Shown in pieces: positions 46,333-55,146 of a DNA stretch of 64,000 nt. The stretch spans positions 1,674,001 to 1,738,000 of the forward strand of contig NZ_VOQS01000003.1 in NCBI RefSeq assembly GCF_007995085.1. Reading direction: 5' to 3'. The translations under genes were made by a program, and so were the position numbers. This DNA comes from Paraburkholderia azotifigens. Lineage in GTDB: Bacteria; Pseudomonadota; Gammaproteobacteria; Burkholderiales; Burkholderiaceae. The notes beneath the pieces were generated by a model that worked only from the letters and a program-made list of their open reading frames with translations, made no database searches and had not been told where the DNA came from. Every line of letters starts with the position of its first letter. Position 1 is the first letter of the stretch.

Positions 46333-47130
46333 ATGAAACGGCTTTCCCTCTCTCATCTCACCGTGCTCGATGTCGGGCCGCCGCACCTTATTACTCTCGC
46401 GGCCGAAGCGGGATTTCGTGCGGTCGGCATCCGGCTGTGCTCTCCGATGCCCGGGGGCGTGGCGTATCCGTTGCGTGCCGGTTCCCCCGCGCTGCGCGAC
46501 ACGCGGCGTCTGATGAATGCGCATGATGTGGTGGTGTCGGACATTGAAGTGGTTCGTATTGCGGCCGATACGCGTATCGATGACTACGCCGACGCGTTTG
46601 AGGCAGGTGCCGAACTCGGCGCGCGGCGCGTGTGCATCAACATCGACGATTCCGAACGCGCGAGAGTCATCGACCGACTGGGTGCGCTATGTGATCTTGC
46701 CGCGCCGTTCGGCCTTGCGCTAGACGTTGAGTTTATGGTGTGGCGTCCCGTGGCGCGACTCGAAGATGCGGTGAGTGTCGTGAAGGAAGTTCACAAACCG
46801 AACGTCTTCGTTCTCATCGACGCACTGCATCTGATGCGCTCTGGCGGGACGGTCGCATCGGTCGAGGCGCTCGACCCTGCGTTGATCGGCAGTGTGCAGC
46901 TTTGCGATGCGCCGCTCGCGTCACCGCCACCGTCGGGAATCGTCGACGAGGCGCGCGGCAACCGGCTATTGCCGGGCGAAGGCGAACTGCCTTTGCGCGA
47001 ACTGCTCGATGCACTTCCGAAGGACGTTCCGATATCCGCCGAAGTACCGCTTGCACGCGAAACGGATTGCATGATGCGGGCGAGCCTCGTTCGACAGGCC
47101 ACGGAGCGGCTACTTCGAGAAAGAGCCTAG
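46333..47130 (+). CDS. Sugar phosphate isomerase/epimerase-family TIM-barrel protein
   Basis: This 265-residue AP-endonuclease-2-like (xylose isomerase-like) TIM barrel starts MKRLSLSHLTVLDVGPPHL. Metal-ligand candidates follow the family pattern: SDIEVVRI, ALDVEFMVWRP with Glu, VLIDALHLMRSGG with Asp-x-x-His, and a C-terminal ISAEVPL with Glu. It is 19 bp downstream of the SDR gene. The substrate is not evident. Members include hydroxypyruvate isomerase, 3-dehydroshikimate dehydratase and inosose dehydratase. Confidence 0.83.
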   Translation: MKRLSLSHLTVLDVGPPHLITLAAEAGFRAVGIRLCSPMPGGVAYPLRAGSPALRDTRRLMNAHDVVVSDIEVVRIAADTRIDDYADAFEAGAELGARRVCINIDDSERARVIDRLGALCDLAAPFGLALDVEFMVWRPVARLEDAVSVVKEVHKPNVFVLIDALHLMRSGGTVASVEALDPALIGSVQLCDAPLASPPPSGIVDEARGNRLLPGEGELPLRELLDALPKDVPISAEVPLARETDCMMRASLVRQATERLLRERA

Positions 47131-47169
47131 CGGACCCACAGATTTATGCACAAATACACGGAGACAGAG

Positions 47170-48528
47170 ATGACAGCTGATGCAATGCGAACCGACGCGG
47201 CCCGTATGGCCGCACCCGCCGCCACTGCGCGGCACGCGCGAAAAGCAGCCATTGCCGGATGGATAGGCAGCGCGCTCGAATACTACGACTTCTTCATATA
47301 CGGCACGGTCGCAGCGCTGGTATTTCCTCGTATCTTTTTTCCGCCTGGCGACATCGCCGCCGCGACACTCGCATCGATGGCGACCTTCGGGGTTGCCTAT
47401 GCCGCACGTCCCCTTGGATCATTCCTGATGGGGCACTATGGTGACCGCCTTGGCCGAAAGGTGGTGATGGTCGGCACCTTGCTGTTGATGGGGCTCTCGA
47501 CGTTTCTCGTCGGCTGCCTGCCGAGCTTTCAGAGCGCAGGACTTCTTGCGCCCGCGCTGCTTGTCGTGCTGCGCATTCTGCAGGGCATTTCGGCGGCGGG
47601 TGAACAGGCCGGCGCGAATTCGATGTCGTTCGAACATGCGCCAGCCAACCGTCGCGGATATTACACGAGCTGGACATTGAGCGGGACGCAAGGCGGACAG
47701 GTACTTGCGCCAGCCGTCGTACTGCCACTTGCCGCTTTGCTGTCCGAGGATCAGCTGTTGTCGTGGGGCTGGCGGGTGCCATTCTGGCTGAGCGCGGTGG
47801 TCGTGATTGTTGGCTTTATCGTACGTGCGCGCCTTGAGGAAACCCCTGCTTTCCAGAGCGAAGCGTCGCACGGCGAAGTTCCCGCAGCACCGCTCAAAAC
47901 GCTTCTGACCAGCTATCGCAAGGAACTGTTTCAGGTTTTCTTTGCGGCGCTGATTGCGTCGATCGGGACGACCTTCGCGGTGTTTTCTTTGTCCTTCTCA
48001 CGCACGATGGCGCATCACGTAAGCACGTCAACGATGCTCTGGACCGCCGTCATCGCCAACCTGATCGCCGTTTTCATTATCCCGGTGTATGCCACGCTGT
48101 CTGATCGAATCGGGCGACGTCCAGTGTTCATCACAGGCAACATACTGTGCGCAATCGGCGTCGCAATTTTTCTATGGTCGATTACGACGGGCAGCGACAT
48201 CCTGGTTCTTGCCACGGGCGTGGTTCTCGGCGGCGTTGTCTTTAGCATTACCAATGCTGTTTGGCCAGCTACGTACGCCGAGCGGTTTCCGACACAAGTC
48301 CGGCTTTCGGGAATGGCGATCGGTACGCAGTTCGGCTTCGCGGTGGCGGGGTTTGCGCCGCTCATCGAAACGGCGCTGATCGGCAAGTTCGGCACTGCGC
48401 CGTGGATGCTGCCGGCAGCGTTTGCGGCGTTCGTCTGCCTGTTGTCGGCGACGTCGATCTACTCGATGCGAGAGACCTACAACGTTCCGCTGGAGCGTCT
48501 TGGACTGCGTGACGGGCGGGCGCGCTGA
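47170..48528 (+). CDS. MHS-family MFS transporter (metabolite:H+ symporter)
   Basis: This is a 12-helix importer of the metabolite:H+ symporter group (ShiA/ProP/KgtP-like). The ATG at 47170 is preferred because GGAG lies just upstream; an ATG at 47146 in frame is also possible. From 47170 it has 452 residues. Family marks are AGWIGSALEYYDFFIYGTVA in helix 1, FGVAYAARPLGSFLMGHYGD with the RPxG motif, and GDRLGRKVVMVGTLLLMG. RILQGISAAGEQAGANSMSF and RVPFWLSAVVVIVGFIVRAR also fit. It is the last gene of the LysR-linked operon and probably imports the pathway substrate, likely an organic acid. Confidence 0.88.
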   Translation: MTADAMRTDAARMAAPAATARHARKAAIAGWIGSALEYYDFFIYGTVAALVFPRIFFPPGDIAAATLASMATFGVAYAARPLGSFLMGHYGDRLGRKVVMVGTLLLMGLSTFLVGCLPSFQSAGLLAPALLVVLRILQGISAAGEQAGANSMSFEHAPANRRGYYTSWTLSGTQGGQVLAPAVVLPLAALLSEDQLLSWGWRVPFWLSAVVVIVGFIVRARLEETPAFQSEASHGEVPAAPLKTLLTSYRKELFQVFFAALIASIGTTFAVFSLSFSRTMAHHVSTSTMLWTAVIANLIAVFIIPVYATLSDRIGRRPVFITGNILCAIGVAIFLWSITTGSDILVLATGVVLGGVVFSITNAVWPATYAERFPTQVRLSGMAIGTQFGFAVAGFAPLIETALIGKFGTAPWMLPAAFAAFVCLLSATSIYSMRETYNVPLERLGLRDGRAR

Positions 48529-48765
48529 ACCCTCGATGATGAGAGAGCGTCGTGATTGGGAATGCATTTGCAAACGCGACCATGACGCTCTCGGGGATGG
48601 CGTGGTGCATGCCTGTTCGCTGTCGCGTATCGACGAAGTTCCGGATGCCTTTCGCTCCGCTTCAGGTCCGGGATTCAGCGGATAGATACAATGAGTACTT
48701 CAGCGAAGCATCCAGATTCACAGACCGTCTGCAAGCCAACAGCTGATAACAGCGCCCTGTAGCAG

Positions 48766-50397
48766 CTAGTACTTTGCGTAGATATCGCCAAGTATCATAG
48801 CCTCGTCGTCAAACACTTCGAGCGTATCGGAAAGCGCAGTCAGCGGCCCTGCATCGTTGACGAACAGTGCGTACGCGAGCCGCCGGCCGCTTTTCGCATC
48901 GATGTACCCCGCCATGTTCATCGCGACCATTTCGTTGTTAGCGTTGATGGTGGCGCCGCTCTTCACGTAGATGTGCTCCTTTCCGACGACATTCTTGCCG
49001 ACGGCCGCCAACGATCCATCGACACCGAGAATCGAAAGCGCATCGTGATAAACGGGATAAACGGGCAAGCGGCTCATCACAGCGAGTAGCGTCGCCGTCG
49101 TGCGAGCGGTCGCCTGACTGTCGGGCGTGCCGCTGCCGTTGGTCGGGAAGCTGAAGCTCGCGCCGTCCAGGCCAAGCGTGCCCGTCAAATATTTGCGCTC
49201 TGTGGCGAGAGCATCGTTGACGGTGCGTACTCCTTGCGCGAGTCCCTGATACATCAGGCTCAAGTTTGCGCCGGTGTTCAGGCTGACCTTCAGCACGAGC
49301 TTCGCGAATTCCGAGTACGGCATCGATGTATAGCTCGCGACTTGCGTCGAGCCCGCATAGTCCTGGGTCGGCGCAAGCGCGGCCGTCTGGTTCCGCTGCA
49401 CGGCAGGAGCCGACACGCTGACGCCCGCGCGCGTCAGTGCATCGATGAAGGCCGTGCGTGCGAACGATGGCGGATCTTCGACCCGCAAGATACTCACGTA
49501 TTCGCCATTGCCGACGAGCGGCGATACGAAGCCCACCGGAATCGTCGCGGGAACCGCGAGACTCGTGGCGCTCGACAACGTGCCCTTGCAGCCAGGCGCG
49601 GCGAGACACGAAAGCGGCGCCTCGTTCAGCGCATCGCCCGACACCATGACGTCGGCAGCGCTGTTTGTTGCCGTCGTCACCGACGTGCCTTGCATCGTCA
49701 TTGCGCTGGTGCGCGGCCGCCAGTCGAGCACGCCCGCCGCGCCAACGGAGGCGCCCGGTACGAGCGTCACGTCGATCACGTTTTCGTTGATGACGATCGG
49801 TGAGATCAGCACGTTGCCATTCGGCACGCGGAACGAATCGAACAGACGGTCGTCGACGATCACATCGCCGTTCACCGACGTAATGCCCGATGCTCTCACC
49901 TGCTGCGCCAGATCGTTCAACGCGGTCAGCGGGTCTTCAGGCGTAAGCAGCGCGCCGCCGAAGCCGCGTGCGTCGTTGTGGTCGAAATCGGTGAAATCGA
50001 CGGTGCCGTCGGGCTTTTGCCGTCCGCCGAAGGTGAGATCGCCCGATGCCTTCAGGATGAGATTGCCCGTCAGTGTGCCGGATGCGTCGACCGTGCCCGC
50101 GCTATAGACGGGCGTGACGAAGCGGTGACCGGCGCCGACCACGTTGAGCGCAGTCGCCACCGAATAGAGTTTGCGTACCGATGCCGTCAGTACAAGCAGA
50201 TCGGGATTCAGCGAATCGAGCATCTGCCCCGTGTTCGCATCCATCACGACCATCGACCATTGTGATTTCGCGTTCGTATACCGCGGCTTTTTCATGATCG
50301 CCGCGATGGGATCGTCCGAACCGCTGCTGCCGCAACCTGCAACCAACGCGCAGCACGCAATCAGCGCCAGAGCCGCCGCGAGTGGTGCGCGCTTCAT
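48766..50397 (-). CDS. dacB: PBP4/DacB-family D-Ala-D-Ala carboxypeptidase/endopeptidase (lipoprotein), paralogue 2
   Basis: This is a class C low-molecular-mass penicillin-binding protein, 543 residues. A lipoprotein signal ends LVAGC (Cys22). The catalytic SxxK is S73-V-R-K76 (TASVRKLYS), SxN is in VSLNTGANLS and the third motif is K479-S-G (YVKSGATIN), the KSG variant of KTG. The PBP4-type insertion between SxxK and SxN is present (about residues 100-350, with VNGDVIVDDRLFDSF). Its ATG overlaps the stop of the upstream paralogue (ATGA). Typical DacB proteins are periplasmic and about 480 residues. These lipid-anchored longer forms are unusual. Confidence 0.86.
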   Translation of the reverse strand: MKRAPLAAALALIACCALVAGCGSSGSDDPIAAIMKKPRYTNAKSQWSMVVMDANTGQMLDSLNPDLLVLTASVRKLYSVATALNVVGAGHRFVTPVYSAGTVDASGTLTGNLILKASGDLTFGGRQKPDGTVDFTDFDHNDARGFGGALLTPEDPLTALNDLAQQVRASGITSVNGDVIVDDRLFDSFRVPNGNVLISPIVINENVIDVTLVPGASVGAAGVLDWRPRTSAMTMQGTSVTTATNSAADVMVSGDALNEAPLSCLAAPGCKGTLSSATSLAVPATIPVGFVSPLVGNGEYVSILRVEDPPSFARTAFIDALTRAGVSVSAPAVQRNQTAALAPTQDYAGSTQVASYTSMPYSEFAKLVLKVSLNTGANLSLMYQGLAQGVRTVNDALATERKYLTGTLGLDGASFSFPTNGSGTPDSQATARTTATLLAVMSRLPVYPVYHDALSILGVDGSLAAVGKNVVGKEHIYVKSGATINANNEMVAMNMAGYIDAKSGRRLAYALFVNDAGPLTALSDTLEVFDDEAMILGDIYAKY

Positions 50398-52049
50398 TGC
50401 AGCTTCCAGATCTGCGCGGCAATCATGCCTTCGTCCTGAAACGCGTTCAGTACGGTCGGGAAGCCTTCGAACGCGACGTTGTTCACCGTCACGAAGAACG
50501 CAAGACGATGGCCGCTCTTTGCGTCAATATATCCGGCGAGCGCCTGCCCCTTGAGTTGCGGCACGACCGGCGTTGTCGAACTCAAGCCGACATAGGTGCC
50601 CGTCTTCGCGTACACCTTGCCTTTCGCGCCCGCGAGCGTCGGGTCCGCTTCGAAGTCGGTGACGGTCGTCAGCGATCCGTCTACGCCCAGGAAGGGTAGC
50701 GAATCGACGTAAGCCGCGTAGTCTGGCATCAGACGCATGCCGCGCAGCAACGCGATGACGGCCTTCGCGTTCGCTGTGGTCTCGCCGCCGCCGCTGCCGT
50801 CTTCGAAGTGATACTGGCTGGGTGCTATGTTGAACGTAGACGACAGTTCCTGCTGTTCCGTCGCAAGCGATGCGGCCATCGTCCGTGAGCCGCTTTTCGC
50901 GAGCCCGTAAAGCATGAGCGTCACGTCCGCACCGATGTTGTAGCTGACCTTGTTCACGAAGCGGATGTCTTGCGCGTAGGGCGCGGACGTGAGTTGCGCC
51001 ACTTGCTGCGCGCTCGAATACGAGCCTTGTGCAGGTAGCGTAGCCAGCTCATTCGGCCCGACGGCTGCCGCCGTCACTGTGACGCCGGCCCGCGCGAGCG
51101 CTTCAATGAACACCGTGCGTGCGTAGGTCGATGGCGCGCTGACCCGGAACGTACGAACGAGCGGATAGGCGTTTGTCAGCGGAGGCTGTTCGACGGTAGG
51201 CACCGTGCCGCTCACCGCGCCGGAACAGTTCGCCGTTCCGAAACACACCGGCACCAGATTCTGCGAGGGATCAGGTGTGAGTTCGACCTTGAAGCCGCTC
51301 GTCGTCGAATCCGTCTTGAGCGTCGACTGCACCGAGAAGGCCGCGGAGACCGGTCGATAGTTGAACGGAAGCACAGCACCATCCGCGCTCGAACTGAACG
51401 AGATATCGACCACATCGTCGTTGACCAGCATCGGCGTGACGTTGAACCCTTCCTCCTCACGGAACGGGAAGGCGTCGAAAAGGCGGTCGTCGATGACGAC
51501 ATCGCCGCTGACGGTCTTGATGCCCGCTGCCGCCACCTGCGCGGCCAGCGCGTTGAATCCCGCCAACGGGTCTGGCGCCGTCAGGATTGCGTTGCCGAGC
51601 CCGTCGGCTTCGTTGTGATCGAATGCGCTGATCGCTATCGTGCCGTCGGGATTCGCTCGGCCGCCCATCGTCAGGTCGCCGCTCGCCACCATGATCAGGT
51701 TGCCGGTGAGCACGCCGTTCGCGTCGACGTTGCCCTGCTTGTACACGGGCGTCACATGCGTGGATCTGGCACCGAGCACGTCCAGCGCGTTGCCGGTCGA
51801 AAAGAGCTTGCGCACGGAGGCGATATAGACCTGCGAACCCGAATTGAGATCGTAAATCACGCGCCCTGTATCGAGATCGACGACCTGCATTGCCCAGATC
51901 GCATTGGCGTAGGCCGGTTTTTGCATGATCTGCGTGATCGCGTCGGGCACCGCCGTGTCCGGATGGTCCGAACCGCCACACGATGCCAGCATCAATGTGA
52001 GTGCAATCACGCTCAGGCGTGAGCGTTGACGATCGATTCTCGCGTTCAT
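50394..52049 (-). CDS. dacB: PBP4/DacB-family D-Ala-D-Ala carboxypeptidase/endopeptidase (lipoprotein), paralogue 1
   Basis: From the ATG at 52049 (GGGAGACC upstream) this protein has 551 residues and a lipoprotein signal ending LMLASC (Cys24). The motifs are S78-V-R-K81 (IASVRKLFS), SYN in VSYNIGADVTLM and KTG in VYAKTGTYVG. It shares the fold and most of the block order with the following paralogue (VYIASVRKLFSTGNALDVLG against VLTASVRKLYSVATALNVVG). They are clearly a tandem duplication, now well diverged. It is the middle gene of a three-gene minus-strand operon headed by a class-C serine hydrolase. Confidence 0.87.
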   Translation of the reverse strand: MNARIDRQRSRLSVIALTLMLASCGGSDHPDTAVPDAITQIMQKPAYANAIWAMQVVDLDTGRVIYDLNSGSQVYIASVRKLFSTGNALDVLGARSTHVTPVYKQGNVDANGVLTGNLIMVASGDLTMGGRANPDGTIAISAFDHNEADGLGNAILTAPDPLAGFNALAAQVAAAGIKTVSGDVVIDDRLFDAFPFREEEGFNVTPMLVNDDVVDISFSSSADGAVLPFNYRPVSAAFSVQSTLKTDSTTSGFKVELTPDPSQNLVPVCFGTANCSGAVSGTVPTVEQPPLTNAYPLVRTFRVSAPSTYARTVFIEALARAGVTVTAAAVGPNELATLPAQGSYSSAQQVAQLTSAPYAQDIRFVNKVSYNIGADVTLMLYGLAKSGSRTMAASLATEQQELSSTFNIAPSQYHFEDGSGGGETTANAKAVIALLRGMRLMPDYAAYVDSLPFLGVDGSLTTVTDFEADPTLAGAKGKVYAKTGTYVGLSSTTPVVPQLKGQALAGYIDAKSGHRLAFFVTVNNVAFEGFPTVLNAFQDEGMIAAQIWKLQ

Positions 52050-52098
52050 CCCAGAGGTCTCCCGACTCGATTTACCGAATGCGAATGGCAATGCGGGG

Positions 52099-53337
52099 TT
52101 ATGGCTGGTCTTCGTCGATGATTTCAACCGACTTGCCCAGTTCGTTGATCACGATTCGTGCGATCGCGTCGGCGGGCGCCTGACCATCAGGTGTGTCCGC
52201 CGTTGTCGCCCATGTGACGACCGTTGTTTTTGTCGTTGGGTCGTACACCATGAACGTGTTAAATCCGTTGATCTGGCCGTTGTGTCCGTAGAACGTGCCG
52301 AACTTCGCGATACCGAGGCAATAGCCCGGCGAGTTCGGGTTGGATGGCGTGAGCGGCGTGCAGGTGGAGAGCCGCTTCGCCTGCAATTCGGCATCCAGAT
52401 AGCCGCCTCCGACCATGCGTTGCGCGAACGCGGCCAGTTCCTTGATGGTCGAGATGCCCGAGCCGGCCGTCCAGCCCCACGATGGGCTCGCGTTCGTCAC
52501 GTCAGTCGGTTGCAGCGTGCCATTTCGCGCAGCCGCCTGCCGCGCAGGCGAGAGCGCGGGCGTCGTCGCCGTCTCCGCATTTGTGCCCCACAGATAGCTG
52601 TGCGGCGACGGCGCAGGGAGCGATGTATCTGTCTGCGCGGGCAGATAGGTTTCGGTGGTGCCAAGCGGCGCGAACAGCCGCGCCTGAATCGCCGCGGCGG
52701 CGCTCATGCCCGTGATCTGCTCGATGATCATACCGAGCAGCACCGTGTTCGTGTTCGAATAACCGAACGAGGTGTCTGGCGCGAAATCGACGGGATGATT
52801 GAACGCGATCGCCAGCATTTCGGCAGTCGTCCATATCTTGTCTGGCTGCGAATCGAGTGTCTGGTTAAAACCGGGATCTCTCGTGTAGTTGTAGAGACCG
52901 CTTCGCATCGCCAGCAATTGCTGGATCGTGATGGCATCGCCGTTGGGGACGTTCGGCACGAACTTGCTGACGGGATCGCTCAGATTCAGCTTGCCTTCCT
53001 GGATCAGTTGCAGGATGACGGTGCCCGTCCATGTCTTCGTCACGCTGCCGACGCGGAAGTGCGCGTTGGTCGGAATCGGCATGCTGGTGCCTCGCTGCGC
53101 GGTGCCGAACGATTCGAGCCAGTCGCCCTGCGGCGATTGCACGTACACCACGGCACCCGGCGTCAACGTCGTGACGAGCAGCTGATTGATCTGCGCACGG
53201 GAAGAGGATATGTACGAAGGCTCGCTCGATGAAGAACCGCCACACGCCGATAACGCGAGCGCGAACAGCAATGCTGAAGTATGGGCGCCAATTGCGAACG
53301 CCGGTCGCAATTTCGAAAACAGGCGGAGGAGAGCCAT
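52099..53337 (-). CDS. Class C beta-lactamase-related serine hydrolase (S12 family lipoprotein)
   Basis: This 412-residue member of the beta-lactamase/D-Ala carboxypeptidase S12 family has a lipobox ALSAC (Cys32) followed by GGSSSSEPS. The catalytic Ser98-x-x-Lys101 is in RVGSVTKTWTG, the Tyr motif is YSN in FGYSNTNTVLLG, and the third motif is HNG in YGHNGQINGFNTF. In the family these proteins are DD-peptidases, esterases or lactamases. Beside two PBP4-like proteins a peptidoglycan or D-amino-acid peptide role is likely. AAGGAAA lies before the ATG. It is first in the operon, 49 bp upstream of the next gene. Confidence 0.87.
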   Translation of the reverse strand: MALLRLFSKLRPAFAIGAHTSALLFALALSACGGSSSSEPSYISSSRAQINQLLVTTLTPGAVVYVQSPQGDWLESFGTAQRGTSMPIPTNAHFRVGSVTKTWTGTVILQLIQEGKLNLSDPVSKFVPNVPNGDAITIQQLLAMRSGLYNYTRDPGFNQTLDSQPDKIWTTAEMLAIAFNHPVDFAPDTSFGYSNTNTVLLGMIIEQITGMSAAAAIQARLFAPLGTTETYLPAQTDTSLPAPSPHSYLWGTNAETATTPALSPARQAAARNGTLQPTDVTNASPSWGWTAGSGISTIKELAAFAQRMVGGGYLDAELQAKRLSTCTPLTPSNPNSPGYCLGIAKFGTFYGHNGQINGFNTFMVYDPTTKTTVVTWATTADTPDGQAPADAIARIVINELGKSVEIIDEDQP

Positions 53338-53687
53338 TGTTTTTCCTTAGACCTTACCGCAATGCTTTCTTATCTTCGAAGTGCCTTAAATTCCGATAGA
53401 TGCGCTTGCAACGTGATGATCCCGTGGACGAGTATAGGATGCGTTCTTCAAATATGCATGCGCCTTACGAAGAAACGATTTGCTGATACAGCGAATCTGC
53501 TAGCTCCTGGCGAATTCACACAGTGTTTAGATAAGAGGGTTCGATCGTCGCATTCGTGCGCGCAGGATGTGCAGGCAGTTGCCCGCGCGAAATGCGGGCA
53601 CGAACCTCGGCTCGCTTTGCGCAGCCGGGGTGTCTTGCCAAATGTTGCGGTTCGCCTTGCCATCGCGCCAGCCGCTTTCTAGTCTGA
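53338..53687. other. Gap upstream of the FYVE gene with no clear gene
   Basis: About 350 bp separate the serine-hydrolase start from the first in-frame codon of the FYVE reading frame (stop at 53685-53687). It holds the operon promoter on the minus strand. A 61-codon minus-strand frame (53527-53712) is of unknown meaning. This is where the missing N-terminus of the FYVE protein would be expected. Confidence 0.4.
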
Positions 53688-53756
53688 GCGTATAGCCGAG
53701 CAGCGCGGACAAACCTCTACTGGCGCAACACCCAGCTTCTGCCAGGCCCCACTTTC

Positions 53757-54566
53757 GTGGGGCTGAAGAATGGCACCGCCGTCAATATGCTCACATCCAA
53801 AGAGTGCAAGCATTACGAATACGTGGGCGACTGTCATACGCACCCGTACCTCAACAAGATGGGCGCAAAGGCGATGATCGGTCCTTCGTCGAGCGACTAT
53901 ATGGAGTGGTGGCTTTATACCCCGAGCAACTACACCTTCTCGATTCACTTCGTGGTGAGCGGAGATACCGTATTCCTGATACTGACCCGCGACGTCACCA
54001 AGATGGGACATAAGCTGCTCAGCGTTGCATTGACCAGTACGACGCCCGACACTGACGTAACAAACGAACCCATGCGCCTCGACTACAAGCTGGCGGATAT
54101 CTACGGCAACGTAGTAAACACCGACCAGGAGCTCGACTTCTGGGAGTCCCGCTTCCCGGACCATGCGCGCCGCTTCACGGAGGCCAACCTTGCGATGAAC
54201 GCCGCGCTCGGCGATTTGCTTGGCTTCGAATACTACCAGGGCAAGCTCAAATCTGAAGGCATCATTCTCGAGCGGCAAACCACGCAGGAGGTGTACGGTC
54301 CGGCCGTGATCATCGGGAAGACGCTCACGCCGAAAACCACGGCGAAGTGGATTGACGACAGCAAGGCGACTCGCTGCACAAGCTGCAAGCGCGCATTCTC
54401 AATGACGTTCCGCAAGCACCATTGCCGCAACTGCGGCCGGATTTTCTGCGAACAATGCTCGAGTTCGCAGGCGCCGGTCAAGAACCGGCTGTCCCGTTGG
54501 GGCGGGAATACTGCTGGAGTAAAGGTTGCCCGGGTGTGCGACGAGTGCTATTCGATGTGCCGCTGA
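53757..54566 (+). CDS. FYVE zinc-finger protein with N-terminal JAMM-like motif
   Basis: This is a bacterial protein with a complete FYVE finger at about residues 198-269. It has W198-x-x-D (KWIDDS), paired CxxC (RCTSCKRAF), the signature RKHHCRNCG (219-227), CEQCS and the RVC motif (ARVCDECY). FYVE fingers bind phosphatidylinositol 3-phosphate in eukaryotes. The N-terminal part has H27-T-H29-P and S44-S-S-D47, fitting the HxH...SxxD metal site of JAB/JAMM peptidases, but no upstream catalytic Glu is in view. GTG 53757 is the only usual start. The frame stays open back to 53688, and those residues (LYWRNTQLLPGPTF) look coding, so the gene may be 5-prime truncated. 269 residues as given. Confidence 0.72.
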   Translation: MGLKNGTAVNMLTSKECKHYEYVGDCHTHPYLNKMGAKAMIGPSSSDYMEWWLYTPSNYTFSIHFVVSGDTVFLILTRDVTKMGHKLLSVALTSTTPDTDVTNEPMRLDYKLADIYGNVVNTDQELDFWESRFPDHARRFTEANLAMNAALGDLLGFEYYQGKLKSEGIILERQTTQEVYGPAVIIGKTLTPKTTAKWIDDSKATRCTSCKRAFSMTFRKHHCRNCGRIFCEQCSSSQAPVKNRLSRWGGNTAGVKVARVCDECYSMCR

Positions 54567-54608
54567 AGCAGCCAGAAGAGCCGCAGCTATGAATCCAAGG
54601 GGCCCCGC

Positions 54609-55067
54609 GTGACATCGATGCCTATCTGGTTCTCGCAATTGACATGGCGTGCCCCGCCCATTCCTGTCACGCATTTTGTCGCGAACCTGGTCAAGCGGGA
54701 TGTCATTCCGCTCGGCGCGGGCATCTATATTTTTTCGACCAATGACCAGCCTCTATCTGCCGGCAATGTCCTCTATGTCGGAAAGGCGGATGGTGCGCGA
54801 CAAACGCTTCAGCGGCGTCTGGATGTGTATTTTCGTAGATTCGCTCGACCCGGTGGCAAACCCAGCAGGCACGCTGGACTTGAACTGCTAAACAAGATGT
54901 ATCGGGAAGCGCCCAACGCACTCTATGTGCGTTGGGCGGGCTGCGTGGTTGCGAGAGAGATCGAGGGTGAGCTGATCTGGATCTTCGACCCCGTTTGCAA
55001 TTCAAAAGACGAGCACCGCAGCGGATACGATGAAGATACTCTGATCCCCGCCGAGTATCTTTACTAG
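54609..55067 (+). CDS. GIY-YIG nuclease superfamily protein
   Basis: This 152-residue protein has the GIY-YIG core: GAGIYIF (GIY at 38-40), LYVGKA (YVG at 56-58), an Arg pair in LQRRLDVYF (69-70) and a downstream Glu in EIEGELIWIF (119/121). These correspond to the usual Tyr, Tyr, Arg, Glu positions. The last 30 residues are acidic and lack a DNA-binding module, so the DNA target is open. The start is GTG 54609 with AAGGGG five bases upstream. It lies 42 bp after the FYVE gene on the same strand, suggesting one operon. Confidence 0.72.
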   Translation: MTSMPIWFSQLTWRAPPIPVTHFVANLVKRDVIPLGAGIYIFSTNDQPLSAGNVLYVGKADGARQTLQRRLDVYFRRFARPGGKPSRHAGLELLNKMYREAPNALYVRWAGCVVAREIEGELIWIFDPVCNSKDEHRSGYDEDTLIPAEYLY

Positions 55068-55146
55068 CGGATTTGCGTGTCCACCGCTGGCAAGCATCCG
55101 CAGTGTCGAAGATCGGTCCTGCGCTCGCCCCGCGCTTTGCGGCGGC

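Noticed and set aside
53527..53712. A 61-codon minus-strand frame before the FYVE gene
   Set aside because: It starts with TTG, has no recognisable family and overlaps the open frame of the FYVE gene.
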